Source: an uncultured Acetatifactor sp. (GTDB taxonomy: Bacteria; Bacillota; Clostridia; Lachnospirales; Lachnospiraceae). From it: 64,000 nucleotides of DNA. Shown piece after piece: positions 36,645 through 46,045 of the stretch. The stretch is taken from contig CANREV010000008.1 of assembly GCA_947629645.1 (NCBI GenBank), forward strand, positions 1 to 64,000, given 5' to 3'. Every line of letters begins with the position of its first letter. The stretch's first letter is position 1. Position numbers and translations under genes: made by a program. The notes beneath the pieces were generated by a model that worked only from the letters and a program-made list of their open reading frames with translations, searched no databases and was not told where the DNA came from.

Positions 36645-37982
36645 CTAATTCTTTTCCTTTCGTTCCCGTATGATAAATCGAAGGGGAGTCCCCTTAAAGC
36701 CAAAGGTCTCTCTGATCTGATTTTCTATATATCTGGTATAGGAGAAATGCATCAGGTCCTTGTCATTGACAAAGATCACAAAGGTCGGCGGTTTTACAGC
36801 TACCTGTGTGATATAATAGAGCCGCAGAATCTTCCCTTTGTCGGAGGGAGGCTGCTGCAAGGCTACCGCTTCCGACATGATCTCGTTCAGCACGCCTGTT
36901 GATACACGCATAGCATGGTTCTCACTCACCATGTCGATGGTCTGAAACAATTTAGGAAGACGCTGTCCCGTCAATGCAGACACAAACACAATCTCCGCAT
37001 AGGGCATGTAAGAAAGCGTGTTCCGCACTTTCTCCGTAAAACGATAAATCGTCTTGTCATTTTTCTCCAGCGCATCCCATTTGTTTACGGCAATGATCAC
37101 CGCCTTGCCCCTTTCGTGAGCAATGCCCGCAATCTTTGCGTCCTGCTCCGTTACGCCCTCCAGCGCATCGATCACAAGGACTACCACATCCGCCCGTTCG
37201 ACCGCGCTGACGGTACGGATGATCATGTATCGCTCCAGATCTTCCTTTACCTTATTCTTGCGGCGAAGTCCCGCCGTATCAATCAGCACATATTCTTTAT
37301 CCTGGTAAGTAATCTCCGTATCTACCGCGTCTCTGGTGGTTCCCGCGATATCTGAAACGATCAGGCGGTCCTCGCCTAACAGCTTATTGATCAAAGAGGA
37401 TTTCCCCACATTAGGTTTCCCTACGATAGCCACCCGGATCCTGTCATCGTCCTCCGCCGTAACCTCTGTATCCTTAAACTGGGAACAGACTGTCTCCAGC
37501 ATGTCTCCCAGACCCAGACGGTTGGTCGCTGACACAGGATGGGGCTCCCCCATGCCCAGCTGATAAAACTCATATACATCAGCCATATATTTATCGAAAT
37601 CGTCCACTTTGTTTACCACCAGCACCACCGGCTTATGGGACCGGCGCAGCATATCCGCCACCTTGGAATCGGCGTCCACCAGACCCTGCTTTACATCCAC
37701 AAGGAAAATGATAACGTCCGCCGTATCCATGGCAATCTGAGCCTGCGTGCGCATCTGGGACAGGATAATATCGTTGCTGTCCGGTTCGATGCCTCCCGTA
37801 TCGATCAGGGTAAAGGCTCTGTCCAGCCATGTGACATCCGCATAAATGCGGTCTCTGGTAATGCCGGGAGTATCCTTGACTATGGAAATCTTCTCCCCCG
37901 CCAGCGCATTGAATAATGTGGATTTCCCCACATTAGGCCTGCCTACCACAGCCACGATAGGTTTGTTTCTTTTATCTGCCAT
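36645..37982 (-). CDS. der: Ribosome biogenesis GTPase Der (EngA)
   Basis: A 445-residue double-GTPase needed for 50S subunit assembly. Two complete G domains are seen: [12 protein letters not shown] with DTPGI/DTGGI and NKVD in the first half, and [12 protein letters not shown] with DTAGLRR and NKWD in the second, followed by a KH-like C-terminal domain ([10 protein letters not shown]). Length is normal. The ATG follows GGAGGTAAGG. Gene order COG1625-der-plsY-gpsA is typical of Clostridia. Confidence 0.97.
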   Translation of the reverse strand: MADKRNKPIVAVVGRPNVGKSTLFNALAGEKISIVKDTPGITRDRIYADVTWLDRAFTLIDTGGIEPDSNDIILSQMRTQAQIAMDTADVIIFLVDVKQGLVDADSKVADMLRRSHKPVVLVVNKVDDFDKYMADVYEFYQLGMGEPHPVSATNRLGLGDMLETVCSQFKDTEVTAEDDDRIRVAIVGKPNVGKSSLINKLLGEDRLIVSDIAGTTRDAVDTEITYQDKEYVLIDTAGLRRKNKVKEDLERYMIIRTVSAVERADVVVLVIDALEGVTEQDAKIAGIAHERGKAVIIAVNKWDALEKNDKTIYRFTEKVRNTLSYMPYAEIVFVSALTGQRLPKLFQTIDMVSENHAMRVSTGVLNEIMSEAVALQQPPSDKGKILRLYYITQVAVKPPTFVIFVNDKDLMHFSYTRYIENQIRETFGFKGTPLRFIIRERKEKN

Positions 37983-38041
37983 TCCTTACCTCCGTCCAAA
38001 ATATGACAGTCAGACGCCCTGTATTTACAATCATCCAAAGG

Positions 38042-39385
38042 TCATTTCCCAGCGGGTCCGACACCTAAAATTACATCCACAAGATCATATCCGCTTGATT
38101 TTACAATATTCAAAGGGACTTGTAAAGCCTTTTCCACATCTCCCGTGCGGTAGTCGTCCAAAAATACATCCTCGCCGCTGCGCAGGATATTTTCCGGAAG
38201 AAGCAGCCTGCTCCCTAACTTTTTGCCTTTCAGCTGTGCCACCAGATCCTGTCCCGTGATCAGTCCCGATACAGTAATCTGCTCTCCAAAAAAATAGTTT
38301 GTGACAGGATAGACATACAGCTTTATACCGGGATATGATTCCATCAGGCGCTCCCCCATCCGCTTCAGATAAGGATAAGCAAGAAGTCCTGTGGCCAGAG
38401 ACATTTCCCCCCTGGGGGAATAGTCGGTAAAACCAGCCGCGCTTTTTCGTTTTTCCAACGCATCTTCAAATTCATTCATAAGCAGGCGCAGCATACCTAC
38501 ACCGTTTTCCAGCTGCAGATACCCGTCATAGCGTTCTTCTTCCGGCAGCTCCCTGCCTGCTAAAATATACCACTCATCGCTGGCGTGAACAAAGTGTATA
38601 CCGTATTTATCATAACATTCCTTCTGATATCTTTCAATCAGGTCAATCACATCCCCCGCTTCCTTCGGCGAAAAAGGTTTTAGCGGATATAGCCCTTCCC
38701 GGTATTTTGTAAGCCCCACCGGCACCACCGATACACTCTCCAGATTGGGAAGGTACTTCATCAGCTCCTCAATGCTGTATTCCAGTTCCTTTCCATCGTT
38801 TAACCCCTTGCAGAGAACGATCTGGCCGTTCATGCGGATTCCGCCCTCCATCAGCCTGTCCACTTTCTTCAAAGCCTCCCCCGCGAAGCGATTGTTCAGC
38901 ATCCGGCAGCGCAATTCGGGATTCATCGTCTGAAAAGAAATATTGATGGGAGAAAGATGATACCTGCAGATCCTGTCAATATCATGATCCGACAGATTCG
39001 TAAGTGTCACATAATTTCCCTGAAGGAAAGAAAGCCTTGCGTCATCATCTTTAAAATACAGCGTCTTTCGCATATTGGGCGGCATCTGGTCGATAAAACA
39101 GAATACGCACTTGTTATGGCAGCTCCGGTATTCATCCATCAGGCCATTCTCAAATTCAATCCCCGGATCTTCATCCAGCTCCTTGTCTATCTCAAGAAGC
39201 CACTGTTCCCCGTCAGGCTTCTCCACGAGTACCTCTATGTAAGTGTCCTGTATCAAAAACTGATAGTCAAAGATATCTTCTATTTCCGTGCCGTTAATGG
39301 CGAGCAGCCTGTCGCCCGCTTCTATCTCCATTTCCTCCGCGATACTGCCCGGAAGGACCGCCCGGATCACATGATCTTTTTGCAT
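38042..39385 (-). CDS. PDZ-radical SAM-DUF512 protein (COG1625)
   Basis: A 447-residue protein with an N-terminal PDZ-like domain (ending AGDRLLAINGTEI), a radical-SAM-type cysteine cluster (CHNKCVFC, the Cx3Cx2C order), and a C-terminal DUF512 domain (YPVTNYFFGEQITVSGLITG). This architecture defines COG1625, a conserved but uncharacterised clostridial family of predicted iron-sulfur enzymes. I start at MQKDHVIRAVLPGSIAEE, where AAAGG lies about eight bases upstream; the track adds 17 residues. It is 59 bases upstream of der on the same strand and diverges from the prs gene. Confidence 0.85.
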   Translation of the reverse strand: MQKDHVIRAVLPGSIAEEMEIEAGDRLLAINGTEIEDIFDYQFLIQDTYIEVLVEKPDGEQWLLEIDKELDEDPGIEFENGLMDEYRSCHNKCVFCFIDQMPPNMRKTLYFKDDDARLSFLQGNYVTLTNLSDHDIDRICRYHLSPINISFQTMNPELRCRMLNNRFAGEALKKVDRLMEGGIRMNGQIVLCKGLNDGKELEYSIEELMKYLPNLESVSVVPVGLTKYREGLYPLKPFSPKEAGDVIDLIERYQKECYDKYGIHFVHASDEWYILAGRELPEEERYDGYLQLENGVGMLRLLMNEFEDALEKRKSAAGFTDYSPRGEMSLATGLLAYPYLKRMGERLMESYPGIKLYVYPVTNYFFGEQITVSGLITGQDLVAQLKGKKLGSRLLLPENILRSGEDVFLDDYRTGDVEKALQVPLNIVKSSGYDLVDVILGVGPAGK

Positions 39386-39547
39386 TTTGATTACCTTTCC
39401 CAAAGCAGACAGTCCCAAGATGTGGGTCTGCTGCACACTTTACCCGCTTTTCCCGCCATGTAACAGTTTTGTCCGCGCCATTTGTAAAGCCGCGCGCCGC
39501 AGGGTTAAGCCATTACCACGTTATACTTTAATTTAACCATAAATTTC

Positions 39548-39576
39548 TTGACGTGTCACTAGCATAATGATATAAA
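39548..39576 (+). promoter_or_regulatory. Promoter of the prs gene
   Basis: TTGACG (39548-39553), 17-base spacer, TATAAA (39571-39576). This implies an untranslated leader of about 100 bases before the prs ATG. Confidence 0.7.
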
Positions 39577-39626
39577 TTAAGTATCAATATATCTATTCAA
39601 CCTTGCGTTTTTAGTGCGTCAGCGCT

Positions 39627-39650
39627 GTCACCCGGATACTGCGGGGTGAC
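39627..39650 (+). promoter_or_regulatory. Hairpin in the prs leader
   Basis: GTCACCC pairs with GGGTGAC across a ten-base loop, about 32 bases before the start codon and ahead of the CGGAGGA ribosome site. It has no U-tract, so it is not a terminator; a regulatory or stabilising role is possible. Confidence 0.4.
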
Positions 39651-39682
39651 ATACCGAGGCCATATACATTCGGAGGATCATT

Positions 39683-40873
39683 ATGCCTAATTTACGAGAA
39701 TTGGAAAATGCCATGCCTGTGGCGCCTTTAAAAATAGTCGCCCTGCCTTCCGCGGCCAGGATGGGAGTCAGGATTAACAATTATCTGGTAGAATTTCGTA
39801 AGAACGTACACAACGATAAGGTAAAGAAAGATCCGGCATTCCACGGTTATATCGAAAGCAATTATCTGGTGGACTTTTCCACTCCCCGCTTTGGTTCCGG
39901 TGAGGCAAAAGCGATCTTCAAAGAATCTATCCGCGGCAAAGATCTTTTTTTACTGACGGATGTCTGCAATCACAGCATTACTTATGAGATGAACGGCTAC
40001 ACAAATCACATGTCGCCGGACGACCACTATCAGGATTTAAAGCGGGTGATCGCCGCCTGCAACGGCAAAGCGCACCGTATCAACGTGATCATGCCTTTCC
40101 TTTATGAGGGCAGACAGCACAAAAGGAGCGGCAGGGAATCTTTAGACTGCGCCTATGCATTGGAAGAACTGCGGGATATGGGGATCAGCAATTTTATCAC
40201 TTTTGACGCCCACGATCCCAGAGTGCAGAACGCCGCGCCGCTGAACGGTTTTGACAATTTTACCCCTCCCTATCAGTTCATCAAAGCGCTGTTAAACTCC
40301 GAAGAAGACCTGATCGTGGACAAGCAGCATCTCATTGTCATCAGTCCCGATGAGGGGGCTCTCGACCGCGCTATATACTTTTCTTCCGTCCTGGGCGTGG
40401 ATACCGGTATGTTTTACAAAAGAAGAGATTATTCCACCATCATCAACGGCAAAAACCCTATCGTTGCCCACGAATTCCTTGGCGACAATATCGACGGCAA
40501 AGACGTTATCATTATTGACGATATGATCTCTTCCGGCGGCAGTATGCTGGACACCGCAAAGCAGCTTAAGAAAATGAATGCACGCCGAGTATTCATCTGC
40601 TGTACTTTCGGGCTTTTTACCGATGGTCTGCAGGCTTTTGACAAGGCATACGAGCAGGGGTACTTCGACAAGGTCGTTACCACGGACCTGACTTACCTTC
40701 CCCCCGAACTTTACCGCAAACCTTACTTTATCGAAGCGGATATGAGCAAATTCATCGCCTCTTTGATCGATTTTATGAACCACGACATCTCCCTCACCAA
40801 CACTCTTGCTACCACGGAGAAAATTCAGGATATCGTAAAAGCATACAATCAAAGAACCGATGTGACGTTTTGA
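39683..40873 (+). CDS. prs: Ribose-phosphate pyrophosphokinase (divergent form)
   Basis: A 396-residue member of the PRPP synthetase family, making 5-phosphoribosyl diphosphate from ribose-5-phosphate and ATP. The PRPP-binding loop is clear (VIIIDDMISSGGSMLDT), and the first domain has IMPFLYEGRQHKR and TFDAHDPRVQN where the classical enzyme has PYARQDRK and DLHAxQIQGFF. It is about 80 residues longer than the usual ~315 and the N-terminus differs (LRELENAMPVAPLKIVALP). This longer type occurs in Clostridia; activity is inferred from the family. The start follows CGGAGGA. Its 3' end overlaps the convergent histidine-kinase gene by 25 bases. Confidence 0.85.
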   Translation: MPNLRELENAMPVAPLKIVALPSAARMGVRINNYLVEFRKNVHNDKVKKDPAFHGYIESNYLVDFSTPRFGSGEAKAIFKESIRGKDLFLLTDVCNHSITYEMNGYTNHMSPDDHYQDLKRVIAACNGKAHRINVIMPFLYEGRQHKRSGRESLDCAYALEELRDMGISNFITFDAHDPRVQNAAPLNGFDNFTPPYQFIKALLNSEEDLIVDKQHLIVISPDEGALDRAIYFSSVLGVDTGMFYKRRDYSTIINGKNPIVAHEFLGDNIDGKDVIIIDDMISSGGSMLDTAKQLKKMNARRVFICCTFGLFTDGLQAFDKAYEQGYFDKVVTTDLTYLPPELYRKPYFIEADMSKFIASLIDFMNHDISLTNTLATTEKIQDIVKAYNQRTDVTF

Positions 40874-43605
40874 TCAACGGGTTCCCTGTACTCAGGGAAC
40901 TCCATCACGATCTTGAACAGATCGCCGTCCAAAAAAATCTGAAAACTGCCGCCCTGAACCTGTACCAGGCTCTGCGCGATAGACAGTCCCAGTCCCGACC
41001 CTTCTGTAGATCTGGAGGAATCTCCCCTGCTAAAACGTTCCGTCAGCTCTTCCGGCCGGATATTCATCTGCTGTCTGGATATATTCTTGACAGACACCTC
41101 CACAGTGCCTTCCTCCCCTGCCGTCAGATCCACATAAACGCGCGTACCTTCCATAGCATACTTACAGATATTGTTAAACAGGTTTTCCATCACCCGCCAC
41201 ATTCTGCGGCTGTCCGCATAGATATAAGCCGATACGCCATTCTCCCCAAAGATGACCTGCAGGCTTTTTTCCTCCAGCTTTTCAGAAAATTCCCCGATAC
41301 TCTGATTTATCAGCTCCGTAAGATTTAATTTTTCCCGATTCAGCACGATATTTCCCGATGAGATCTTGGATGCTTCCACCAGATCATCTGTCAGTTGTTT
41401 TAATCGGTTTGCTTTGCTGTCCAGGATGTCGATATAGCTCTTTGCAGGTTCCGTTTCTATTTTCAGACGCTTCAAAAGGTCCACATAGTTGATGATGGAA
41501 GTGAGAGGTGTCTTGATATCGTGAGAGACGTTAGTGATCAGATCCGTCTTTAACTGCTCATCCTTCATGCTTGTTTTCACAGCCTTACGTATTCCCTCAC
41601 CGATATTATTTACCGCATCCGCCATCTCTTTGCTGGAACCGTGAAGATTTTCCGTAGCAAGCTTAAACTCCACCTCGCCATCGCGGATCTTGTTGATTCC
41701 ATCGACAATCTCCGTCTGTTCCGCGCTCCGCTTGAACAACAGCATTCCCACTACCCCGTCAAAAATCACCACTCCGGACAAAATCAGCAAAACCAGCAAC
41801 GCCTCATACCGCAGATTGTAGATCGCAACCGCGCCGATCAGGTTGACCAATAGAAACATATTGTAGGGCAGCAATGTGCTGATAACGGAACTTCTGTTGC
41901 GGAATACAAAAACTACCGTATTGTGAACCATAACACAGAACCTGTGCAGGAAACTGTCGGACCACAGATTGCCATACCTTACTCTGCGAACCAGACTGTA
42001 CCAGACCAGGCTGACAGCTACGCTGACATAAACGCCATATAGCGCAAAGGCGCCGTAGCGGTAAAGCCGTGTGAGCTGGATCCCCCATATTTCGGAAGGA
42101 ATAACGCCGGCCTTTCCGGTCATTCCCGAAAGGATCCGGTATCCCCGGTATCCGCCATATCCCAATGCCAGCGAAAAAAGCAGTCCCGCTTCCGTCCATA
42201 TATGGTCAATACGGCTAAGCGCCGGAATCTTCTCTCCTTTCTGGCCCGTCTTAATGCCTGTGGTGGCAGTCAGATAGACGCCAAGGATAATCCAGACAAT
42301 CATCAGGCAGATGATTCCAGCCACGATCCTGCCGGCATTGGGAACAATCCTGTTATAGACCTTTCCCGCATTGTAAAAGGCATCCTCCTTCACTCCGTAA
42401 CTGGTATCGATCCCCAGCCAGATATGGGTAGTGTCGGGATATGCGTAATCGTAAACACTGATATATTCATCGATCTCATCCTCGCTCAGAACGGTGTTTC
42501 CCATAAACGCCAGACTGTCAGGATAATAGATCAGGTATCTTCTATATTCGGAGAAAAACTCTGTCACGGCGTTATCATCCGCGTGCTCCAGCTCAGAAAC
42601 ATTAGTATAAGTGCACATTCCCTCGTCCGTCATCATACGCACCATATACCTGATATTGGTACTGCCTGCTTTATATGCGCTATTGCACAACTGATAGCGC
42701 TGATAATTCAGGGTTAACTGATCAACAGCCTGCTCCACGTTGTTTTGAAGTTTCATATAATCGACCCAGTTATCGGCATAGGACAGCAGCTGCTTCTCTC
42801 CGTCCACCGTCTCATAGCGGCAGTTTAAGAGCGGGAAAAAGACCGAAAGACTTCCATCGTCTTCCCTCGACATAACGATATCATCAATTCCCTGCGTCAT
42901 AATATAGGAAAACACCATATCTTCCAGCTGTTCTTCCGTATATTTTTCAAATTCTTTCTGCAAAAGCTCACTGTCTGCCGCAGCGACAGAACGTTGTTCT
43001 AAAGTCTGGTCAGATTGCTCCATGCCTTCCACAGATATCTGAGGCGCAGGCTGGACGCTCTGAGTTTCCTCCTCATGGTCTACTTTGTGAAAGCCTGTGA
43101 AATAAAGCTGTCCATACTCGTCCAAAGCAAAATTTTCCACATGGATGACATTGCCAAAATAATTGACAAACTCAGACATACTCATGACGCGATTCGTATA
43201 TTCCACGCCGTATTTTCCCCACTTGATAAGATCGTCCAGCTCATAAACAACCGTCAGCGGGCACTGATTATCCTCGCCTGTCTTTGCCGCATACTCCGTC
43301 ACGTCTATACGCTTTGCGGGATCAAAGACGCCATCCGTCTCCAACTGACCTTTCAGCATCACAAGCTGGGTGATATCGGAAACCGCGTTGCGGAACAAGT
43401 CATGAAAAACCTCCGACTCTTCAAACTCCCGGCTGGTTCCAAAGGGAAAAATCTGATAGACCTGTCTGCCGTCAATAGATTCCACTTCAACGTAAGAATT
43501 CAGCATTACCCCCGCTATAGCCAGCAGAATGACTGCCGCAAGAAAATGATGCAGCAGTTGAATGCCGATTCTTTTTAATTTTGCCTTTTTCCCAGTGCTT
43601 ACCAT
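40849..43605 (-). CDS. Large membrane sensor histidine kinase
   Basis: A 918-residue two-component sensor. An N-terminal membrane helix (about 17-36) is followed by an extracytoplasmic region of roughly 390 residues that I do not recognise, then about five further membrane segments between residues 430 and 630, a HAMP-like stretch, the HisKA box VSHDIKTPLTSI with the phospho-accepting His, and an ATPase domain with NNICKYA (N box) and GSGLGLSIAQ (G box). The partner response regulator gene is 18 bases upstream. Several membrane helices after the sensor make the topology more complex than standard kinases. The signal is unknown. Its last 25 bases overlap the end of prs. Confidence 0.88.
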   Translation of the reverse strand: MVSTGKKAKLKRIGIQLLHHFLAAVILLAIAGVMLNSYVEVESIDGRQVYQIFPFGTSREFEESEVFHDLFRNAVSDITQLVMLKGQLETDGVFDPAKRIDVTEYAAKTGEDNQCPLTVVYELDDLIKWGKYGVEYTNRVMSMSEFVNYFGNVIHVENFALDEYGQLYFTGFHKVDHEEETQSVQPAPQISVEGMEQSDQTLEQRSVAAADSELLQKEFEKYTEEQLEDMVFSYIMTQGIDDIVMSREDDGSLSVFFPLLNCRYETVDGEKQLLSYADNWVDYMKLQNNVEQAVDQLTLNYQRYQLCNSAYKAGSTNIRYMVRMMTDEGMCTYTNVSELEHADDNAVTEFFSEYRRYLIYYPDSLAFMGNTVLSEDEIDEYISVYDYAYPDTTHIWLGIDTSYGVKEDAFYNAGKVYNRIVPNAGRIVAGIICLMIVWIILGVYLTATTGIKTGQKGEKIPALSRIDHIWTEAGLLFSLALGYGGYRGYRILSGMTGKAGVIPSEIWGIQLTRLYRYGAFALYGVYVSVAVSLVWYSLVRRVRYGNLWSDSFLHRFCVMVHNTVVFVFRNRSSVISTLLPYNMFLLVNLIGAVAIYNLRYEALLVLLILSGVVIFDGVVGMLLFKRSAEQTEIVDGINKIRDGEVEFKLATENLHGSSKEMADAVNNIGEGIRKAVKTSMKDEQLKTDLITNVSHDIKTPLTSIINYVDLLKRLKIETEPAKSYIDILDSKANRLKQLTDDLVEASKISSGNIVLNREKLNLTELINQSIGEFSEKLEEKSLQVIFGENGVSAYIYADSRRMWRVMENLFNNICKYAMEGTRVYVDLTAGEEGTVEVSVKNISRQQMNIRPEELTERFSRGDSSRSTEGSGLGLSIAQSLVQVQGGSFQIFLDGDLFKIVMEFPEYREPVDQNVTSVL

Positions 43606-43623
43606 TTGCAGACTGTTTCCTTT

Positions 43624-44316
43624 TTATTGTTTATCTATTTTATATCCAACGCCCCAGACTACTTTCAGGTATCTGGGCTCTTTGGGGTTGATCTCAATCT
43701 TTTCCCTGATATGTCTGATATGGACCGCTACTGTGTTATCCGCGCCGATGGCATCCTCGTTCCATATGCTCTCATAAATCTGGTCGATGGAAAAGACCCT
43801 GCCCTGATTTTTCATCAGCAAAAGCAGAATATTATATTCGATAGGCGTCATCTTTACCGGCTCATCGTCTACCGTCACCTGTTTTGTCTCGTCATTGATC
43901 ACCAGTCCCCCCACCTGATAGACTGACTTGCTGTCCGTATTCAGGCTTCCCAGCGAGGTGTAACGCCGCAGATTGGATTTTACCCTTGCCGCCAGCTCTA
44001 ATGGATTAAATGGTTTTGTAATATAGTCATCAGCGCCAATATTCAGCCCGAGAATCTTGTCCGTATCTTCAGACTTGGCGGACAAAATGATGATGGGGAT
44101 ACTGCTGTACTCCCTGATCTTCAAAGTGGCGCGGATGCCATCCAGCTTTGGCATCATGACATCCATAATCAGAAGCTGGATATCCTCTTTTTTCATGATC
44201 TCTATGGCCTGCGCCCCATCGTATGCCTTCAGGATACGATAACCGTCCTGGCTTAAATAGATCTCAATGGCATCCACGATCTCTTTATCATCATCACAAA
44301 CAAGTATATTTGCCAT
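43624..44316 (-). CDS. OmpR/PhoB-family response regulator
   Basis: A 230-residue response regulator. The receiver domain has the acidic pocket DDD near residue 9 and the phospho-acceptor Asp in LLIMDVMMPKLDG; the C-terminal winged helix carries the expected MTPIEYNILLLLMKNQGRV and VAVHIRHIREKIE. It should bind DNA once phosphorylated by the adjacent sensor kinase. I start at MANILVCDDD, downstream of GGAGAG; the track adds nine residues. The 121 bases upstream contain two GTTTAAAG copies 52 bases apart that could be regulator sites. Confidence 0.95.
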   Translation of the reverse strand: MANILVCDDDKEIVDAIEIYLSQDGYRILKAYDGAQAIEIMKKEDIQLLIMDVMMPKLDGIRATLKIREYSSIPIIILSAKSEDTDKILGLNIGADDYITKPFNPLELAARVKSNLRRYTSLGSLNTDSKSVYQVGGLVINDETKQVTVDDEPVKMTPIEYNILLLLMKNQGRVFSIDQIYESIWNEDAIGADNTVAVHIRHIREKIEINPKEPRYLKVVWGVGYKIDKQ

Positions 44317-44437
44317 AACCGCTTTCACTCTCCATCTTAACAATTATTCCGTTTAAAGAGAAACCTTAAAACATACTTTATTGAAACAAATCTTTTTTAA
44401 ATGTTTAAAGGGAATTTTATGAAGAATTCCTTAACAT

Positions 44438-45319
44438 TTATCCTTCCGGTTTCAACAGGAAAAATGCGCCAAAATTACCTCTGCGTCCCCCGCTGGCTCT
44501 GTGGGAAAAAAGATAATCACTGTTATGACAGGTGCAGATATCCGTGACAGAAATGTTCTGTCTTAAGATCCCCGCTTCCTCAAGGATCAACTGATTGGCG
44601 CGCCACAGGTCCAATTGATATTTCCCGCGCTCTCTTCCCTGTTCCAACACCAGTCCGCAATTCTCTCTGCCTTGAAACAGCCTTCTAAACTGCTCAGCCA
44701 CTTCCTCGCTGACTTCATAACATTTCTGACAGATAGACGGCCCCACTGCCGCGATCATTTCTGAAGGCCGGCTCCCGAAAGCTTTTCCCATGGCTTCCAC
44801 CATATGTCCTCCCATACGCTGCACGGTCCCTCTCCAGCCGGAGTGTGCAAGCCCGATAGCGCGATGCACCGGATCCAGCAAAAAGAGCGGCACACAATCC
44901 GCATAGTATGTCACCAGCGCGATCCCGCTTTCATCCGTGATCAGTCCGTCAATATCCTCATAATCTCTCGGCAGCGTAATACCTTTCCCGCAATCCGCGG
45001 CGGTGACGTGACGAATATTTACCGTATGGGTCTGGTGGGAGGCAACCATGTTCTCCGGCCTGCAGCCCAGTATCGCTCCGATCCGGCGGTAATTTTCCTG
45101 CACATGCTCCGGATCATCCCCTCTGGTAAAACTGAGGTTCATGGCAGCATAATCCCCCCGGCTCACGCCTCCAAGGCGAGTGGTGATCAGATGTTTCGTC
45201 AGTCCGCTTTTTTCCAGAGAAGGAAAGGTTAAATATTCCAGTTGCTGCCCGTCCGCTAACCTGATACCATTTTGCCGCAACACTCCGGCGCCATTTCCGC
45301 TCCTTTTGATTTGAAACAT
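44438..45319 (-). CDS. pgeF: Peptidoglycan editing factor PgeF (YfiH/laccase-domain)
   Basis: A 293-residue member of the laccase-domain family, now known as PgeF, which removes mis-incorporated residues from UDP-MurNAc precursors. The metal site is spread over VASHQTHT, YYADCVPLFL and LAHSGWRGT, all present. I start at MFQIKRSG, after the perfect GGAGGAAAAA; the ORF track adds 17 residues. It follows yraN on the same strand and is the last gene of the rbgA-to-pgeF series. Confidence 0.9.
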   Translation of the reverse strand: MFQIKRSGNGAGVLRQNGIRLADGQQLEYLTFPSLEKSGLTKHLITTRLGGVSRGDYAAMNLSFTRGDDPEHVQENYRRIGAILGCRPENMVASHQTHTVNIRHVTAADCGKGITLPRDYEDIDGLITDESGIALVTYYADCVPLFLLDPVHRAIGLAHSGWRGTVQRMGGHMVEAMGKAFGSRPSEMIAAVGPSICQKCYEVSEEVAEQFRRLFQGRENCGLVLEQGRERGKYQLDLWRANQLILEEAGILRQNISVTDICTCHNSDYLFSHRASGGRRGNFGAFFLLKPEG

Positions 45320-45370
45320 TTTTCCTCCATCAACGCTGTCTATACAGCCATGTGCCCCGCATTTTATCAA

Positions 45371-45727
45371 CTATCGATAATGATGGCAAAATGCATTTTG
45401 AATCCATTCCAGTTCACTCTCCTGAATAGCCACCACATCGTATCTCACAGGACAGTCATCCCCGATGCGGTGCATGCAGCGATAGTGATCCGCCGTTCTG
45501 CAGATCCGGCGCTGTTTACGAATATCAACGGCCTCCGATGCGCTTCCCATCGTTTTTGCGCTGCGATATTTGACTTCCACAAACACCAGATAACCATTAT
45601 GATACCCTACAATATCAATCTCACCCTGTCTGGTGCGGTAATTGCGCGCCACAATGCGCATACCATGAGCCGCAAGGTACTCTGCCGCCTGTTCTTCCCC
45701 GCTGACTCCCGTCTCTCTTTGATTCAA
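45371..45727 (-). CDS. yraN: YraN family putative endonuclease
   Basis: A 118-residue protein of the YraN/UPF0102 family, with the PD-(D/E)XK-type core GEIDIVGYHNGYLVFVEVKYR-like order: E-I-D then E-V-K. It is thought to be a nuclease linked to Holliday-junction or recombination functions; activity is unproven. The start is a TTG (TTGAATCAAAGA) preceded by AGAGGT. It lies four bases after the ylqH stop and 51 bases before pgeF. The order rnhB-ylqG-ylqH-yraN is conserved in Firmicutes. Confidence 0.9.
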   Translation of the reverse strand: MNQRETGVSGEEQAAEYLAAHGMRIVARNYRTRQGEIDIVGYHNGYLVFVEVKYRSAKTMGSASEAVDIRKQRRICRTADHYRCMHRIGDDCPVRYDVVAIQESELEWIQNAFCHHYR

Positions 45728-45731
45728 TAAA

Positions 45732-46025
45732 CTACCTCTTGATCTTACTCTTTAATTTATCCATAGAATCCACAAAAACCAAAATCTCCGCCACCACCTC
45801 ATACAGTTCCGGAGGTATCATTTCTCCGATATCCAATCTGGACAATGTTTCCGCCAGCTTGTCATCCCTGTGAACAGGCACGTTGCTTTCCTGAGCCCTC
45901 TCGATAATTCTCTCCGCCAGCGCGCCCCGGCCGCTGGCGATCACTCTGGGAGCGTCTTCCTCAGGATTATATTCCAGCGCTATCGCCTGTTTTATTTTTT
46001 CCTGTTTCTCATCCTGACCTGCCAT
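45732..46025 (-). CDS. FlhB C-terminal domain homologue (YlqH-like)
   Basis: A 97-residue cytoplasmic protein resembling only the C-terminal domain of FlhB, the flagellar type III export switch (EEDAPRVIASGRGALAERI, VHRDDKLAETLSRLDIGEMIPPELYEVVAEIL). The full FlhB has an autocleaved NPTH motif; here the equivalent is EYNPEEDAP and the protease-like motif is lost. It is the YlqH/FlhB2 type. Role is unknown outside flagella, and no flagellar gene is in this window. I start at the second ATG (MAGQDEKQ), seven bases after AAGGTGG. Confidence 0.85.
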   Translation of the reverse strand: MAGQDEKQEKIKQAIALEYNPEEDAPRVIASGRGALAERIIERAQESNVPVHRDDKLAETLSRLDIGEMIPPELYEVVAEILVFVDSMDKLKSKIKR

Positions 46026-46045
46026 TGCCATACCACCTTATTTCA

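Larger units (their letters stand above)
39386..39682. other. Divergent intergenic region before prs
   Basis: About 300 bases between the COG1625 and prs starts. It holds the prs promoter (39548-39576) and a leader hairpin (39627-39650). No convincing minus-strand promoter for the COG1625 gene was found. Confidence 0.5.
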
